A stretch of 64,000 bases of DNA, taken from NCBI RefSeq assembly GCF_050613145.1, contig NZ_CP192507.1:1054001-1118000 (forward strand), written 5' to 3'. Source of the DNA: Lysinibacillus_B sp050613145. Lineage in GTDB: Bacteria; Bacillota; Bacilli; Bacillales_A; Planococcaceae. The notes beneath the pieces were generated by a model. It had not been told where the DNA came from. It saw only the letters and a list, made by a program, of their open reading frames with translations, and did no database searches. The position numbers were made by a program, and so were the translations under genes. Shown in pieces: positions 1 to 7,186 of this stretch (position 1 is its first letter; each line of letters starts with the position of its first letter).

Positions 1-102
1 CAACTTGAAATTGTAGAAGGTGAAAAAGCAGCATACCGCATTGCGCGTGATTCAGCTGATTTTGCAAAAGAAACGATTTCATATGATGAGATAATACAAT
101 GA
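1..102 (+). CDS. prkC: 3' end of PASTA-domain Ser/Thr protein kinase PrkC (partial)
   Basis: Only the last 33 codons are in the window, reading in frame from base 1 to the TGA at 100-102; the tail ends in YDEIIQ. The fragment is too short to show a kinase or PASTA motif. The assignment rests on synteny: in Bacillales the gene immediately before rsgA-rpe-thiN-spoVM is prkC, the membrane kinase that senses muropeptides through extracellular PASTA repeats. The rsgA Shine-Dalgarno sequence starts a few bases after the stop, so the two are probably co-transcribed. It could be another protein if synteny is broken here. Confidence 0.6.
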   Translation, partial: QLEIVEGEKAAYRIARDSADFAKETISYDEIIQ

Positions 103-121
103 TTTCTAAGGGAGGGTTTTC

Positions 122-1003
122 ATGGCGCAAGGCCAAATTCGAAAAGCATTAAGTGGGTATTATTATGTAGAGCAAGATGGGGAGTTAATTCAATGCCGTG
201 GGCGCGGGGTATTTCGTAACCGCGGCGAATCGCCACTTGTTGGTGATGTAGTTGATTTTACACGCGAGGGTGAGTCAGATGGCTATGTAATGAAAATTCA
301 TCCGCGTAAAAACGAACTTGTTCGACCACCGATCGCGAATATCGATCAAGCAATCCTTGTATTTTCTGTGAAAGAGCCGGACTTTAATACGATTTTGCTT
401 GACCGTTTTTTAGTCGTATTGGAGTCATTCCATATCGAACCAATTATTTGTTTAACAAAAATGGATTTGCTAACAGATGAAGAGCTAGGACAGCTAACCG
501 CTTATATTGAAGACTACAAAAAGATAGGCTATGAAGTGATGACTACCTTTAAAGAGGATGCCTCTTTAATGGCGCGTATTCAACCGATGTTAGCGGGGAA
601 AACGACAGTATTAGCTGGACAATCAGGTGTGGGGAAATCAACATTATTAAATACATTAATCCCTGAACTAAATTTAAAAACAGGCATCATTTCACAAAGC
701 TTAGGCCGCGGAAAGCATACAACACGCCATGTGGAGTTAATCGAAGTGTGTGGGGGATTACTGGCAGATACGCCGGGCTTTAGTTCCTTTGATTTTGATA
801 CGATTGAAAAAGAAGAACTCACTGCGTGTTTTCCAGAGTTTTTACGTATTTCAGAAGGGTGTAAATTCCGAGGTTGCTTACATATGAAGGAGCCAAAATG
901 CGCGGTTAAGAGTGCGCTAGAAACAGGTGATATTAAAGAATATCGCTATGCACATTATGAACAATTTTTACAAGAAATATTTGATCGAAAGCCGAGGTAC
1001 TAA
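122..1003 (+). CDS. rsgA: Ribosome small-subunit biogenesis GTPase RsgA (CpgA/YloQ)
   Basis: This is a circularly permuted GTPase that acts late in 30S maturation. The 293-residue protein shows an N-terminal OB-fold region (about 1-70), then the G motifs in permuted order: G4 TKMD at 112-115, the P-loop GQSGVGKST at 166-174 and G3 DTPG at 216-219. A C-terminal zinc-binding knuckle follows, with Cys247, Cys252, His254 and Cys260. Length matches the family. The ATG at 122 is preceded by AGGGAGGG. The gene sits between prkC and rpe, as in B. subtilis, and ends 2 bases before rpe. Confidence 0.96.
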   Translation: MAQGQIRKALSGYYYVEQDGELIQCRGRGVFRNRGESPLVGDVVDFTREGESDGYVMKIHPRKNELVRPPIANIDQAILVFSVKEPDFNTILLDRFLVVLESFHIEPIICLTKMDLLTDEELGQLTAYIEDYKKIGYEVMTTFKEDASLMARIQPMLAGKTTVLAGQSGVGKSTLLNTLIPELNLKTGIISQSLGRGKHTTRHVELIEVCGGLLADTPGFSSFDFDTIEKEELTACFPEFLRISEGCKFRGCLHMKEPKCAVKSALETGDIKEYRYAHYEQFLQEIFDRKPRY

Positions 1004-1005
1004 AC

Positions 1006-1671
1006 ATGATTAAAATTGCACCATCGATTTTAGCTGCAAACTTCGCAAAATTAGGCGAAGAAGTAAAAGAAGTAGAAGCTGCAGGAGCAGAGCTGATTCA
1101 CATTGATGTAATGGATGGACATTTTGTACCAAATATTTCGTTTGGTGCGATTGCGCTAGAAGCGATTCGTCCATTATCTACATTACCAATGGATGTTCAT
1201 TTAATGATTGAAAATCCAGATCAATACATCGAACAATTCGCGAAAGCAGGCGCGGATTATATTACCGTGCATGTGGAAGCTTGTCGCCACTTACATCGTA
1301 CTATTCAATTGATTCGTTCATTTGATGTAAAGCCAGGCGTTGTATTAAATCCACATACGCCAATTGAATCCATTTTACACATTTTAGAGGATATAGATAT
1401 GGTCCTATTTATGACCGTCAATCCAGGCTTTGGTGGTCAAAAATTCATCTCTTCTGTGTTACCGAAAATCGAAGCGTTATCAGCTATTATTAAAGAACGC
1501 GGTTTAACGATTGATATCGAAATTGATGGTGGCATTACAGCGGAAACAATCGTCCCTTGTGCAAAAGCAGGCGCCAATATTTTCGTTGCAGGCTCTGCTA
1601 TTTATGGAAAAGAAGATCGTGCGGCTGCATTGCAAGAAATTAAGCAAGCAGGTCTTAATGCCATTCAATGA
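1006..1671 (+). CDS. rpe: Ribulose-phosphate 3-epimerase
   Basis: The enzyme interconverts D-ribulose 5-phosphate and D-xylulose 5-phosphate in the pentose phosphate pathway. The 221-residue TIM barrel carries the family signatures: IHIDVMDGHF at 31-40 (metal-binding His32 and acid/base Asp34), DVHLM at 63-67, the phosphate-binding GFGGQ at 141-145 and IDGG with Asp174. The start codon lies 2 bases after the rsgA stop. The last codon overlaps the thiN start as ATGA, so the two are likely translationally coupled. Confidence 0.96.
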   Translation: MIKIAPSILAANFAKLGEEVKEVEAAGAELIHIDVMDGHFVPNISFGAIALEAIRPLSTLPMDVHLMIENPDQYIEQFAKAGADYITVHVEACRHLHRTIQLIRSFDVKPGVVLNPHTPIESILHILEDIDMVLFMTVNPGFGGQKFISSVLPKIEALSAIIKERGLTIDIEIDGGITAETIVPCAKAGANIFVAGSAIYGKEDRAAALQEIKQAGLNAIQ

Positions 1672-2300
1672 TTGTAGCAATTTGTGCGGGCGGCCCCATT
1701 CGTGAGGTCGCCTTTAATATAAACGTAGACAAATGGATTGGTGTAGACCGGGGCGCTTATTATTTAATAGAGCAGGGGATTGTGCCAGATGCCATTGTAG
1801 GGGATTTCGATTCGGTTAGTGAGGAAGAATTTGTGCGTATTTCAGCAGTAGTTACACATGTTGAAGCCTTTCAGTCCGAAAAAGATGAGACAGATACAGA
1901 TTTAGCATTAATGCGTGCGATTGAATTTACGCCGAGTGAGGTGCTTCTAACCGGTGTGACAGGGGGACGTCTAGACCATCAGGAAGCAGCGCTACGTTCT
2001 CTATATCGCATGCAGCTAGCTTATCCGCATATTCAGTTTAAAGTGATGAATACACACAATGAATTACATTTTTTAACGCCAGGTCGTCACAAACTGGAAA
2101 AAACAGTACACCCATACTTGTCGTTTTTTGCTTATGGGGAAGATGTTTGCGAGGTGACATTGCGCGGCGTTAAATATGAAACGACGAATGAAACCATTAC
2201 ACAAGCAACTTCAAGATTTACAAGTAATGAAATCCTATTAGATGATGCGTATATCACGTTCTCTTCCGGCATATGTTTAGTTGTAAGAAGCATGGACTAG
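1668..2300 (+). CDS. thiN: Thiamine pyrophosphokinase
   Basis: The protein transfers pyrophosphate from ATP to thiamine to make thiamine diphosphate. Visible family features in 210 residues are GVDRGA near 25-30, the catalytic GDFDS at 45-49, a TDTDLALMRA segment near 75, TGGRLDH near 100, and the C-terminal thiamine-binding beta domain. The ATG overlaps the rpe stop by 4 bases. Synteny with B. subtilis thiN (yloS) agrees. The stop codon abuts the spoVM Shine-Dalgarno sequence. Confidence 0.94.
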   Translation: MIVAICAGGPIREVAFNINVDKWIGVDRGAYYLIEQGIVPDAIVGDFDSVSEEEFVRISAVVTHVEAFQSEKDETDTDLALMRAIEFTPSEVLLTGVTGGRLDHQEAALRSLYRMQLAYPHIQFKVMNTHNELHFLTPGRHKLEKTVHPYLSFFAYGEDVCEVTLRGVKYETTNETITQATSRFTSNEILLDDAYITFSSGICLVVRSMD

Positions 2301-2312
2301 GAGGGAGCTATT

Positions 2313-2399
2313 TTGAAAGTATATACATTTCAGTTACCAAAGTTTTTGAGTAATATGACAAGAGCTTGCATTCGATTATTTCGTCGTGAGAAAAAATAA
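2313..2399 (+). CDS. spoVM: Stage V sporulation protein SpoVM (28 aa)
   Basis: A 28-codon gene too short for routine ORF calling. It begins with TTG at 2313, seven bases after GGAGGG, and ends at TAA 2397-2399. The product starts MKVYTFQLPKFL and continues as a short basic amphipathic helix ending RRLF-like residues and REKK. B. subtilis SpoVM is 26 residues with the same layout (MKFYTIKLPKFL). SpoVM recognises the positive curvature of the forespore outer membrane and recruits SpoIVA to start coat assembly; Pro9 is conserved here. Its position between thiN and rpmB is the same as in B. subtilis. A terminator begins 2 bases after the stop. In mother-cell biology one would expect a SigE promoter nearby; I could not identify one. 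Confidence 0.88.
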   Translation: MKVYTFQLPKFLSNMTRACIRLFRREKK

Positions 2400-2400
2400 A

Positions 2401-2451
2401 AAGGGGGTGGGTAACCATTTAGTAATGGCTACTCACTCCCTTATTTTTTTT
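2401..2451 (+). terminator. Rho-independent terminator after spoVM
   Basis: A long stem pairs 2401-2419 (AAGGGGGTGGGTAACCATT) with 2424-2442 (AATGGCTACTCACTCCCTT), followed by a run of T residues at 2443-2451. It closes the prkC-rsgA-rpe-thiN-spoVM transcription unit, which faces the convergent rpmB gene. Confidence 0.9.
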
Positions 2452-2461
2452 ATATCAAATG

Positions 2462-2495
2462 AAAAAAAGAGCATCAACGCAAGAGGCTGATGCTC
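2462..2495 (-). terminator. Rho-independent terminator of rpmB
   Basis: GAGCATCA at 2469-2476 pairs with TGATGCTC at 2488-2495. The A run at 2462-2468 is a T tract on the minus strand, so the element terminates leftward rpmB transcription. It sits only 10 bases beyond the rpmB stop. Confidence 0.88.
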
Positions 2496-2504
2496 GGTAC
2501 GCGA

Positions 2505-2693
2505 TTAAACGCGCTCGATTTTACCTGATTTTAATGCACGAGCAGAAACCCATACGCGTTTTGGCTTACCGTCAACTAGGATACGAACTTTTTGTAAGTT
2601 AGCGCCCCAAGTACGTTTAGAAGCGTTCATAGCGTGTGAACGGTTGTTGCCTGTACGAGCTTTACGGCCAGTAATAACACATTGTTTTGGCAT
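2505..2693 (-). CDS. rpmB: 50S ribosomal protein L28
   Basis: The 62-residue product begins MPKQCVITGRKARTGNNRSH and ends KSGKIERV, matching bacterial L28 throughout. The start at 2693 is chosen over upstream in-frame codons because a strong Shine-Dalgarno (GGAGGG on the minus strand, 2701-2706) precedes it and the family starts there. L28 is a large-subunit protein required for late 50S assembly. The copy has a single cysteine, so it is a zinc-independent paralogue type. This is the only convincing minus-strand gene in the window, as in B. subtilis, where rpmB also faces spoVM. Confidence 0.96.
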   Translation of the reverse strand: MPKQCVITGRKARTGNNRSHAMNASKRTWGANLQKVRILVDGKPKRVWVSARALKSGKIERV

Positions 2694-2760
2694 GTAAATT
2701 CCCTCCTTACAGATGAATCTGAAAGCTTGTTTTTCAGTTCGATATTTCACATACCATAAT

Positions 2761-2789
2761 AATTTAACATAGACTGAAAGACCTTGCAA
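2761..2789 (-). promoter_or_regulatory. Probable sigma-A promoter of rpmB
   Basis: Reading leftward, -35 TTGCAA (2784-2789) and -10 TAAATT (2761-2766) are separated by 17 bases, with TG one base ahead of the -10 (extended -10). The predicted start lies about 60 bases before the rpmB start codon. Confidence 0.6.
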
Positions 2790-2964
2790 CATATTTCGTA
2801 CATACTTTCAAGAAAAAAACCTTTACACCCAAAAGCTATATGAATTGATAGCAGTTCATACTAGTTTTCATTTTAACGGGTAGACTTATGTGAACGTTTT
2901 CTTTTATAATTAAGCTTTGTGTAGTACAATATAGACAGTCAAAAAGAGCCAAGGAGGCATACTT

Positions 2965-3327
2965 ATGTCAGTAGAATTAAAAAACGAATTCGGCCAAATT
3001 GATATTTCAAATGATGTTATTGCACAAATTGCAGGTGGCGCAGCAATCGAATGTTACGGAATTGTAGGGATGGCTTCGAAGCACCAAATTCGTGATGGAC
3101 TAACAGATATTTTACGTAAAGAAAACTTTGCAAAAGGTGTAATCATTCGTCAAGAGGGCGAAGATTTACATATCGATATGTATATTATCGTAAGCTACGG
3201 TACAAAAATTTCTGAAATTGCTTATCAAGTACAATCAAAAGTAAAATATACAGTAAATAAAACATTAGGTATGAGCGTAAAATCAGTGAATATTTTCGTT
3301 CAAGGCGTTCGTGTAATGAACGTGTAA
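2965..3327 (+). CDS. yloU: Asp23/Gls24 family envelope stress-response protein (YloU)
   Basis: The 120-residue protein has the Asp23 domain pattern: IAGGAAIECYGIVGMASK at about 22-39, the middle VIIRQEGEDLHIDMYIIVSYGTKI and the C-terminal TLGMSVKSVNIFVQGVRV. Members are small cytoplasmic or membrane-associated envelope homeostasis proteins without known catalysis. It lies just before fakA, a pairing conserved across Firmicutes. The ATG is preceded by AAGGAGG. The stop is 18 bases from fakA, so the two form an operon. Confidence 0.92.
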   Translation: MSVELKNEFGQIDISNDVIAQIAGGAAIECYGIVGMASKHQIRDGLTDILRKENFAKGVIIRQEGEDLHIDMYIIVSYGTKISEIAYQVQSKVKYTVNKTLGMSVKSVNIFVQGVRVMNV

Positions 3328-3345
3328 GAGGAGGATTCAAATCGA

Positions 3346-4992
3346 ATGAAGTCATTAGACGGAATTAAATTTGCAGAAATGGTACAAATGGGGGCGCATC
3401 ACCTGTACCAAAATGCAAGTTATGTAGATTCGTTAAACGTATTCCCAGTACCGGACGGAGATACAGGGACGAACATGAACTTATCAATGACATCAGGTGC
3501 AAAAGAAACAGAAAGCAACACGGGTGAGCATATCGGTAAAACGGCACAAGCGTTAGCAAAGGGCTTACTCATGGGAGCACGCGGAAATTCAGGTGTTATT
3601 TTATCGCAATTATTCCGCGGCTTTAGTAAAGCGATTGAAAAAGACGCGACAATCGATGCAAAAGGGTTAGCAGCAGCGTTCCAAGGTGGCGTTGATACGG
3701 CGTATAAAGCTGTGATGAAGCCAGTGGAAGGTACCATTTTAACAGTTGCTCGCGAGGCAGCGACAAAAGGTGTCGAAGTAGCAGAAAACACAGACGATTT
3801 AATTGAGTTAATGGAAGCATTTGTGGTAGAAGCAAAGGCCTCACTCAATCGTACACCAGATATGCTACCTGTATTAAAGGAAGTAGGCGTAGTGGACAGT
3901 GGCGGACAAGGATTGCTATTTGTGTATGAAGGTTTCCTTGCGGCATTAAAAGGTGAAGCATTACCTGAGAAGAACGATGCTTCTTTAGATGACTTAATTA
4001 ATGCAGAGCATCATCGTGTACAAGATTTCATGAATACAGAAGATATTGAATTCGGTTATTGTACGGAAATTATGGTACGCTTTGAAGAAGGAAAAGAACC
4101 ATTTAACGAAGAAGCGTTCCGCAATGAGTTAAACCCAATGGGCGACTCATTACTTGTTATTTCTGATGATGAGATTGCGAAAGTACATATCCATACAGAA
4201 ACACCTGGTAATGTGTTAAGTGCAGGTCAAAAATACGGTAGCCTTATGAAAATTAAAGTAGATAATATGCGTGAACAACATTCGGCCATTGTTGGTGATG
4301 CAGCATCAGCTGCTCCTGCGAAAAAACAAGAAAAAATTCCGTACGCTATCGTGACAATCGCGATGGGTGAAGGGATTGCCAACTTGTTAAAGTCAATCGG
4401 TGCATCTTACGTGATTGAAGGCGGACAAACGATGAATCCATCAACGGAAGATATCGTGAAAGCGGTAAACGAAATTGGTGCAGAGCGTGTGCTTATTTTA
4501 CCGAACAATAAAAATATCGTTATGGCAGCAGAACAAGCAGCAGAGCTTCTTGATATTGAAGCTGCTGTCGTGCCAACGAAAACAATTCCTCAAGGGATGG
4601 CAGCTATTTTAGCGTTCAACCCAGAGGTAAGTGTGAGCAACAATAAAGAAAACATGACAGCAGGCTTTGCACATGTTAAAACAGGTCAAGTAACCTATGC
4701 AGTACGTGATACATCAATCGACGGGGTAGAAATCCGCAAAGATGATTATATGGCGCTTGCAGAAGGTAAAATTATTTTATCAACACCTGAGATGATGGAT
4801 GCAGCAAAAGAGGTCATCAATAAGTTAGTCGATGAGGATAGCGAAATTATTACCGTTATTTACGGTGAAGATACAACTGCAACACAGGCAAATGAGCTTG
4901 CAAGCTTTATCGAAGAAAACTTTGAAGATGCAGAAGTAGAAATCGTTGAAGGAAAGCAATCACTATATCCGTTTATTTTATCAGTTGAATAA
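3346..4992 (+). CDS. fakA: Fatty acid kinase ATP-binding subunit FakA (YloV, DhaL/DegV-associated)
   Basis: FakA phosphorylates fatty acids bound to FakB (DegV-like) proteins so that exogenous acyl chains enter phospholipid synthesis. The 548-residue protein shows an N-terminal DhaL kinase domain (about 1-200) with the Mg-ATP motif PVPDGDTGTNM at 34-44 and GARGNSGVILSQ at 77-88. A middle domain and a C-terminal FakB-interaction domain ending YPFILSVE follow. Length equals the family norm. It follows yloU, and a strong terminator begins 11 bases after the stop. No fakB is in the window. Confidence 0.94.
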   Translation: MKSLDGIKFAEMVQMGAHHLYQNASYVDSLNVFPVPDGDTGTNMNLSMTSGAKETESNTGEHIGKTAQALAKGLLMGARGNSGVILSQLFRGFSKAIEKDATIDAKGLAAAFQGGVDTAYKAVMKPVEGTILTVAREAATKGVEVAENTDDLIELMEAFVVEAKASLNRTPDMLPVLKEVGVVDSGGQGLLFVYEGFLAALKGEALPEKNDASLDDLINAEHHRVQDFMNTEDIEFGYCTEIMVRFEEGKEPFNEEAFRNELNPMGDSLLVISDDEIAKVHIHTETPGNVLSAGQKYGSLMKIKVDNMREQHSAIVGDAASAAPAKKQEKIPYAIVTIAMGEGIANLLKSIGASYVIEGGQTMNPSTEDIVKAVNEIGAERVLILPNNKNIVMAAEQAAELLDIEAAVVPTKTIPQGMAAILAFNPEVSVSNNKENMTAGFAHVKTGQVTYAVRDTSIDGVEIRKDDYMALAEGKIILSTPEMMDAAKEVINKLVDEDSEIITVIYGEDTTATQANELASFIEENFEDAEVEIVEGKQSLYPFILSVE

Positions 4993-5002
4993 ATAAAAGT
5001 GG

Positions 5003-5037
5003 GAGTGTAGGCAGATGGATGCCTGCACTCTCTTTTT
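5003..5037 (+). terminator. Rho-independent terminator after fakA
   Basis: GAGTGTAGGCA (5003-5013) pairs perfectly with TGCCTGCACTC (5020-5030) across a 6-base loop, followed by TCTTTTT. Confidence 0.9.
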
Positions 5038-5159
5038 GGCGGATTGGCAAAGATAAGTTTTACGTCTTTCCGCAAAGATTTAACATCGTATAGATGCAAG
5101 TAATGTTTTGGTTCAATATCAAAATATGTTCCTGATTAAAAATGGAGACTGAAGCCAAG

Positions 5160-5220
5160 CCCGCGGAAAGCGTCCGCCCGTAACGGAATGTGCGGTAAAG
5201 TACATGTTTTGGTGAAGACC
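5160..5220. repeat. Interspersed intergenic repeat, copy 1 (61 bp)
   Basis: Bases 5160-5220 match 10260-10320 at 59 of 61 positions; the differences are A/C in GCGGTAAAG versus GCGGTCAAG and G/A near the end. The unit contains small hairpins (GCGGA-AAGCG-TCCGC and CCGTAACGG) and is GC-richer than its surroundings. It lies in the 340-base gap between fakA and sdaAB, contiguous genes in B. subtilis. Outside this unit, the fakA terminator and the sdaAB promoter I see nothing in the gap. Confidence 0.85.
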
Positions 5221-5255
5221 CAATATTTTTAGAGGTTGTTAGAAGTATGAATAAT

Positions 5256-5284
5256 TTGTGTCGATGTATAGACATTGATACACT
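5256..5284 (+). promoter_or_regulatory. Probable sigma-A promoter of sdaAB-sdaAA
   Basis: -35 TTGTGT (5256-5261), a 17-base spacer, then -10 TACACT (5279-5284) preceded by TGA, an extended -10. The predicted start is about 40 bases before the sdaAB ATG. It lies downstream of the repeat, so the repeat would be outside the transcript. Confidence 0.5.
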
Positions 5285-5332
5285 TAAAATATGAATTGAA
5301 TTGTGAGAATATTGAAGTGAGAAGGTGACTTT

Positions 5333-5995
5333 ATGAAATTTACATCTGTATTTGATATTATCGGCCCGGTGATGATTGGTCCATCGAGCTCGCATACGGC
5401 GGGGGCTGCTCGCATTGGACGTATCGCGCGTGATTTATTTGGTCGCCAGCCGAAATGGGTAAAAGTGCATTTATATGGATCGTTTGCAGAAACATATCGT
5501 GGACATGGTACAGATATTGCAATTATTGGCGGTTTATTAGATTACGATACGTATGATGAACGTATTAAAACTGCTTTTTCTGATGCAAAGGAAGTAGGTA
5601 TGAGCTTTGAATTTATCCCAGAAGAAGCACATAAAGAGCACCCGAATACGGCACGTCTTGTAATGGGAGATGAAATCGGTGAAATGAGTGTGGAAGGGAT
5701 TTCGATAGGCGGCGGTAAAATCGAAATTAGTGAAGTGAATGGCTTTAAACTGCGACTAACAGGTGGCATGCCAGCGATTCTTGTTGTTCATAATGATCGT
5801 ACAGGATGTATTGCCAATGTTGCGAACTGCCTTGCGATGCATAATGTCAATATCGGGCATATGGAAGTATCTCGTATTGAGCGAGGGCATACGGCACTGA
5901 TGGTAATTGAAGTGGATCAAAATATTGACGACCGCATTTTACAACAAATTGCTTACATTCCGCATATTACGAAAGTATCGAAAATGAATACGTAA
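5333..5995 (+). CDS. sdaAB: L-serine dehydratase, beta subunit
   Basis: Together with SdaAA this forms the iron-sulfur L-serine deaminase that converts serine to pyruvate and ammonia. The 220-residue subunit has the SDH beta signature with SSSHTAG at 18-24 and a C-terminal ACT domain from about residue 145 (ILVVHNDRTGCIANVANCL). The ACT domain is thought to sense serine. The ATG follows GAAGGTGA. The alpha subunit starts 11 bases after the stop, matching the split-subunit type of Bacilli. Confidence 0.95.
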   Translation: MKFTSVFDIIGPVMIGPSSSHTAGAARIGRIARDLFGRQPKWVKVHLYGSFAETYRGHGTDIAIIGGLLDYDTYDERIKTAFSDAKEVGMSFEFIPEEAHKEHPNTARLVMGDEIGEMSVEGISIGGGKIEISEVNGFKLRLTGGMPAILVVHNDRTGCIANVANCLAMHNVNIGHMEVSRIERGHTALMVIEVDQNIDDRILQQIAYIPHITKVSKMNT

Positions 5996-6005
5996 GGGAG
6001 GGTGC

Positions 6006-6896
6006 ATGATGGACGTATTATTTCAAAATGTAAGAGAATTAGTAGCACTTGCAGAAAAAGAAAATAAATTAATATCGGAAATTATGATTGAACAAGAAAT
6101 AAAAATTAGTGGTCGCACGAGAGAAGTCATTCTAGAGCAGATGGACCGCAATTTAACGGTAATGGAAGAAGCGATTGAACGTGGTTTAAAAGGGGTGCAA
6201 TCTGTCACGGGTTTAACAGGTGGGGATGCTGTGCTGTTACAAAACTATATTGCGACGGGTAAATCACTATGTGGCGAATTGCTGTTAGACGCTGTCAGCA
6301 AGGCAGTCGCGACGAATGAGGTAAATGCGGCAATGGGGACAATTTGTGCTACGCCAACAGCGGGTTCAGCTGGGGTTGTACCAGGGACATTGTTTGCGGT
6401 AAAGCATAAATTAAATCCAACACGCGAACAAATGATTCGCTATCTCTTTACATCAGGGGCATTTGGTTTTATCGTCGCTAATAATGCGTCAATTTCTGGT
6501 GCGGCGGGCGGTTGTCAAGCAGAAGTAGGGTCAGCGGCAGCGATGGCAGCAGCTGCGATTGTTGAAATGGCTGGTGGTACACCGCAACAATGTGCAGAGG
6601 GCTTTGCGATTACATTGAAAAATATGCTGGGACTTGTATGTGATCCCGTTGCTGGTTTAGTAGAGGTACCGTGTGTTAAACGAAATGCAATGGGCGCAGC
6701 TAATGCGCTTGTCGCAGCGGATATGGCGCTTGCAGGTGTAACAAGCCGTATTCCATGTGATGAAGTGATTGGTGCGATGTATCGTATCGGCCAAGCAATG
6801 AGCCCGAACTTAAAAGAAACGGCAAGAGGTGGTCTAGCAGCAACACCAACAGGTAAAGCGCTAGCGCAAAAAATATTTGGTGGTGTTACTAACTAA
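6006..6896 (+). CDS. sdaAA: L-serine dehydratase, iron-sulfur alpha subunit
   Basis: This is the catalytic 4Fe-4S subunit of 296 residues. Candidate cluster cysteines are Cys170 (AAGGCQAEVG), Cys212 and Cys223 (VCDPVAGLVEVPC), with the substrate loop ATPTAGSAG near 115-123. The fourth iron site is normally left open for serine. Two tandem ATGs occur at 6006 and 6009; GGGAGGG at 5996-6002 gives spacing of 3 or 6, so 6009 may be the real start. It closes the sdaAB-sdaAA operon and is followed by a terminator. Confidence 0.95.
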   Translation: MMDVLFQNVRELVALAEKENKLISEIMIEQEIKISGRTREVILEQMDRNLTVMEEAIERGLKGVQSVTGLTGGDAVLLQNYIATGKSLCGELLLDAVSKAVATNEVNAAMGTICATPTAGSAGVVPGTLFAVKHKLNPTREQMIRYLFTSGAFGFIVANNASISGAAGGCQAEVGSAAAMAAAAIVEMAGGTPQQCAEGFAITLKNMLGLVCDPVAGLVEVPCVKRNAMGAANALVAADMALAGVTSRIPCDEVIGAMYRIGQAMSPNLKETARGGLAATPTGKALAQKIFGGVTN

Positions 6897-6921
6897 ATGA
6901 AACACACGTCCAATATGTCAG

Positions 6922-6964
6922 AGTATAGACGAAGTTGATTTTTCAACTTTGTCTATACTTATTT
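6922..6964 (+). terminator. Rho-independent terminator after sdaAA
   Basis: AGTATAGACGAAGTTGA (6922-6938) pairs with TCAACTTTGTCTATACT (6943-6959) with one G-U pair, followed by TATTTT. Confidence 0.85.
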
Positions 6965-6991
6965 TGGTAGTTAATTAAAAGTAGGGAATCC

Positions 6992-7116
6992 CAGACTGTT
7001 TTGAAAACGCTTGTCAGACAAGGCGGGCAGTCGAGCGAAGACCTGAATAGAACTTTAGTTCATGAGGGGACGAGCGAGACAACCAACGCAGTATGCGAGC
7101 GTTTGTCAACAGTCTG
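6992..7116. repeat. Intergenic element with 20-base imperfect terminal inverted repeats
   Basis: The left end (CAGACTGTTTTGAAAACGCT, 6992-7011) is the near reverse complement of the right end (GAGCGTTTGTCAACAGTCTG, 7097-7116). The 125-base unit is GC-richer than its flanks and holds no reading frame. It contains ACGAGCGAGACAACCAACGC, similar to part of the element at 20113-20242 (AGCGAGACAATCAAG). It resembles the short non-coding repeats common in Bacillaceae intergenic regions; whether it was mobile cannot be told from one copy. Confidence 0.65.
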
Positions 7117-7117
7117 A

Positions 7118-7147
7118 CGCGTACTCATTATGAGAACGCGTGTTTTT
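7118..7147 (+). terminator. Second hairpin with T tract ahead of recG
   Basis: CGCGT and CTCA pair with TGAG and ACGCG around a TTA loop with one A-A mismatch (7119-7141), followed by TGTTTTT. It could be a further terminator or the edge of the adjacent repeat. Confidence 0.55.
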
Positions 7148-7186
7148 ATGCTATGCTAAAGAAAAGTACATAAAGGAAGTGGGAAA

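Noticed and set aside
2925..2930. TACAAT as a -10 for yloU-fakA
   Set aside because: No acceptable -35 at 16-18 bases upstream; TATAAT at 2905-2910 has the same problem. A promoter probably exists in 2820-2950, but I cannot place it.
5060..5395. 111-codon minus-strand frame sharing the peptide SPKHVL.RTFRYGRTLSAG with a 62-codon frame at 10166-10354
   Set aside because: The shared peptide comes from the 61-bp intergenic repeat read in the same frame. Neither frame has a protein-like remainder or a good ribosome-binding site, so they are not genes.
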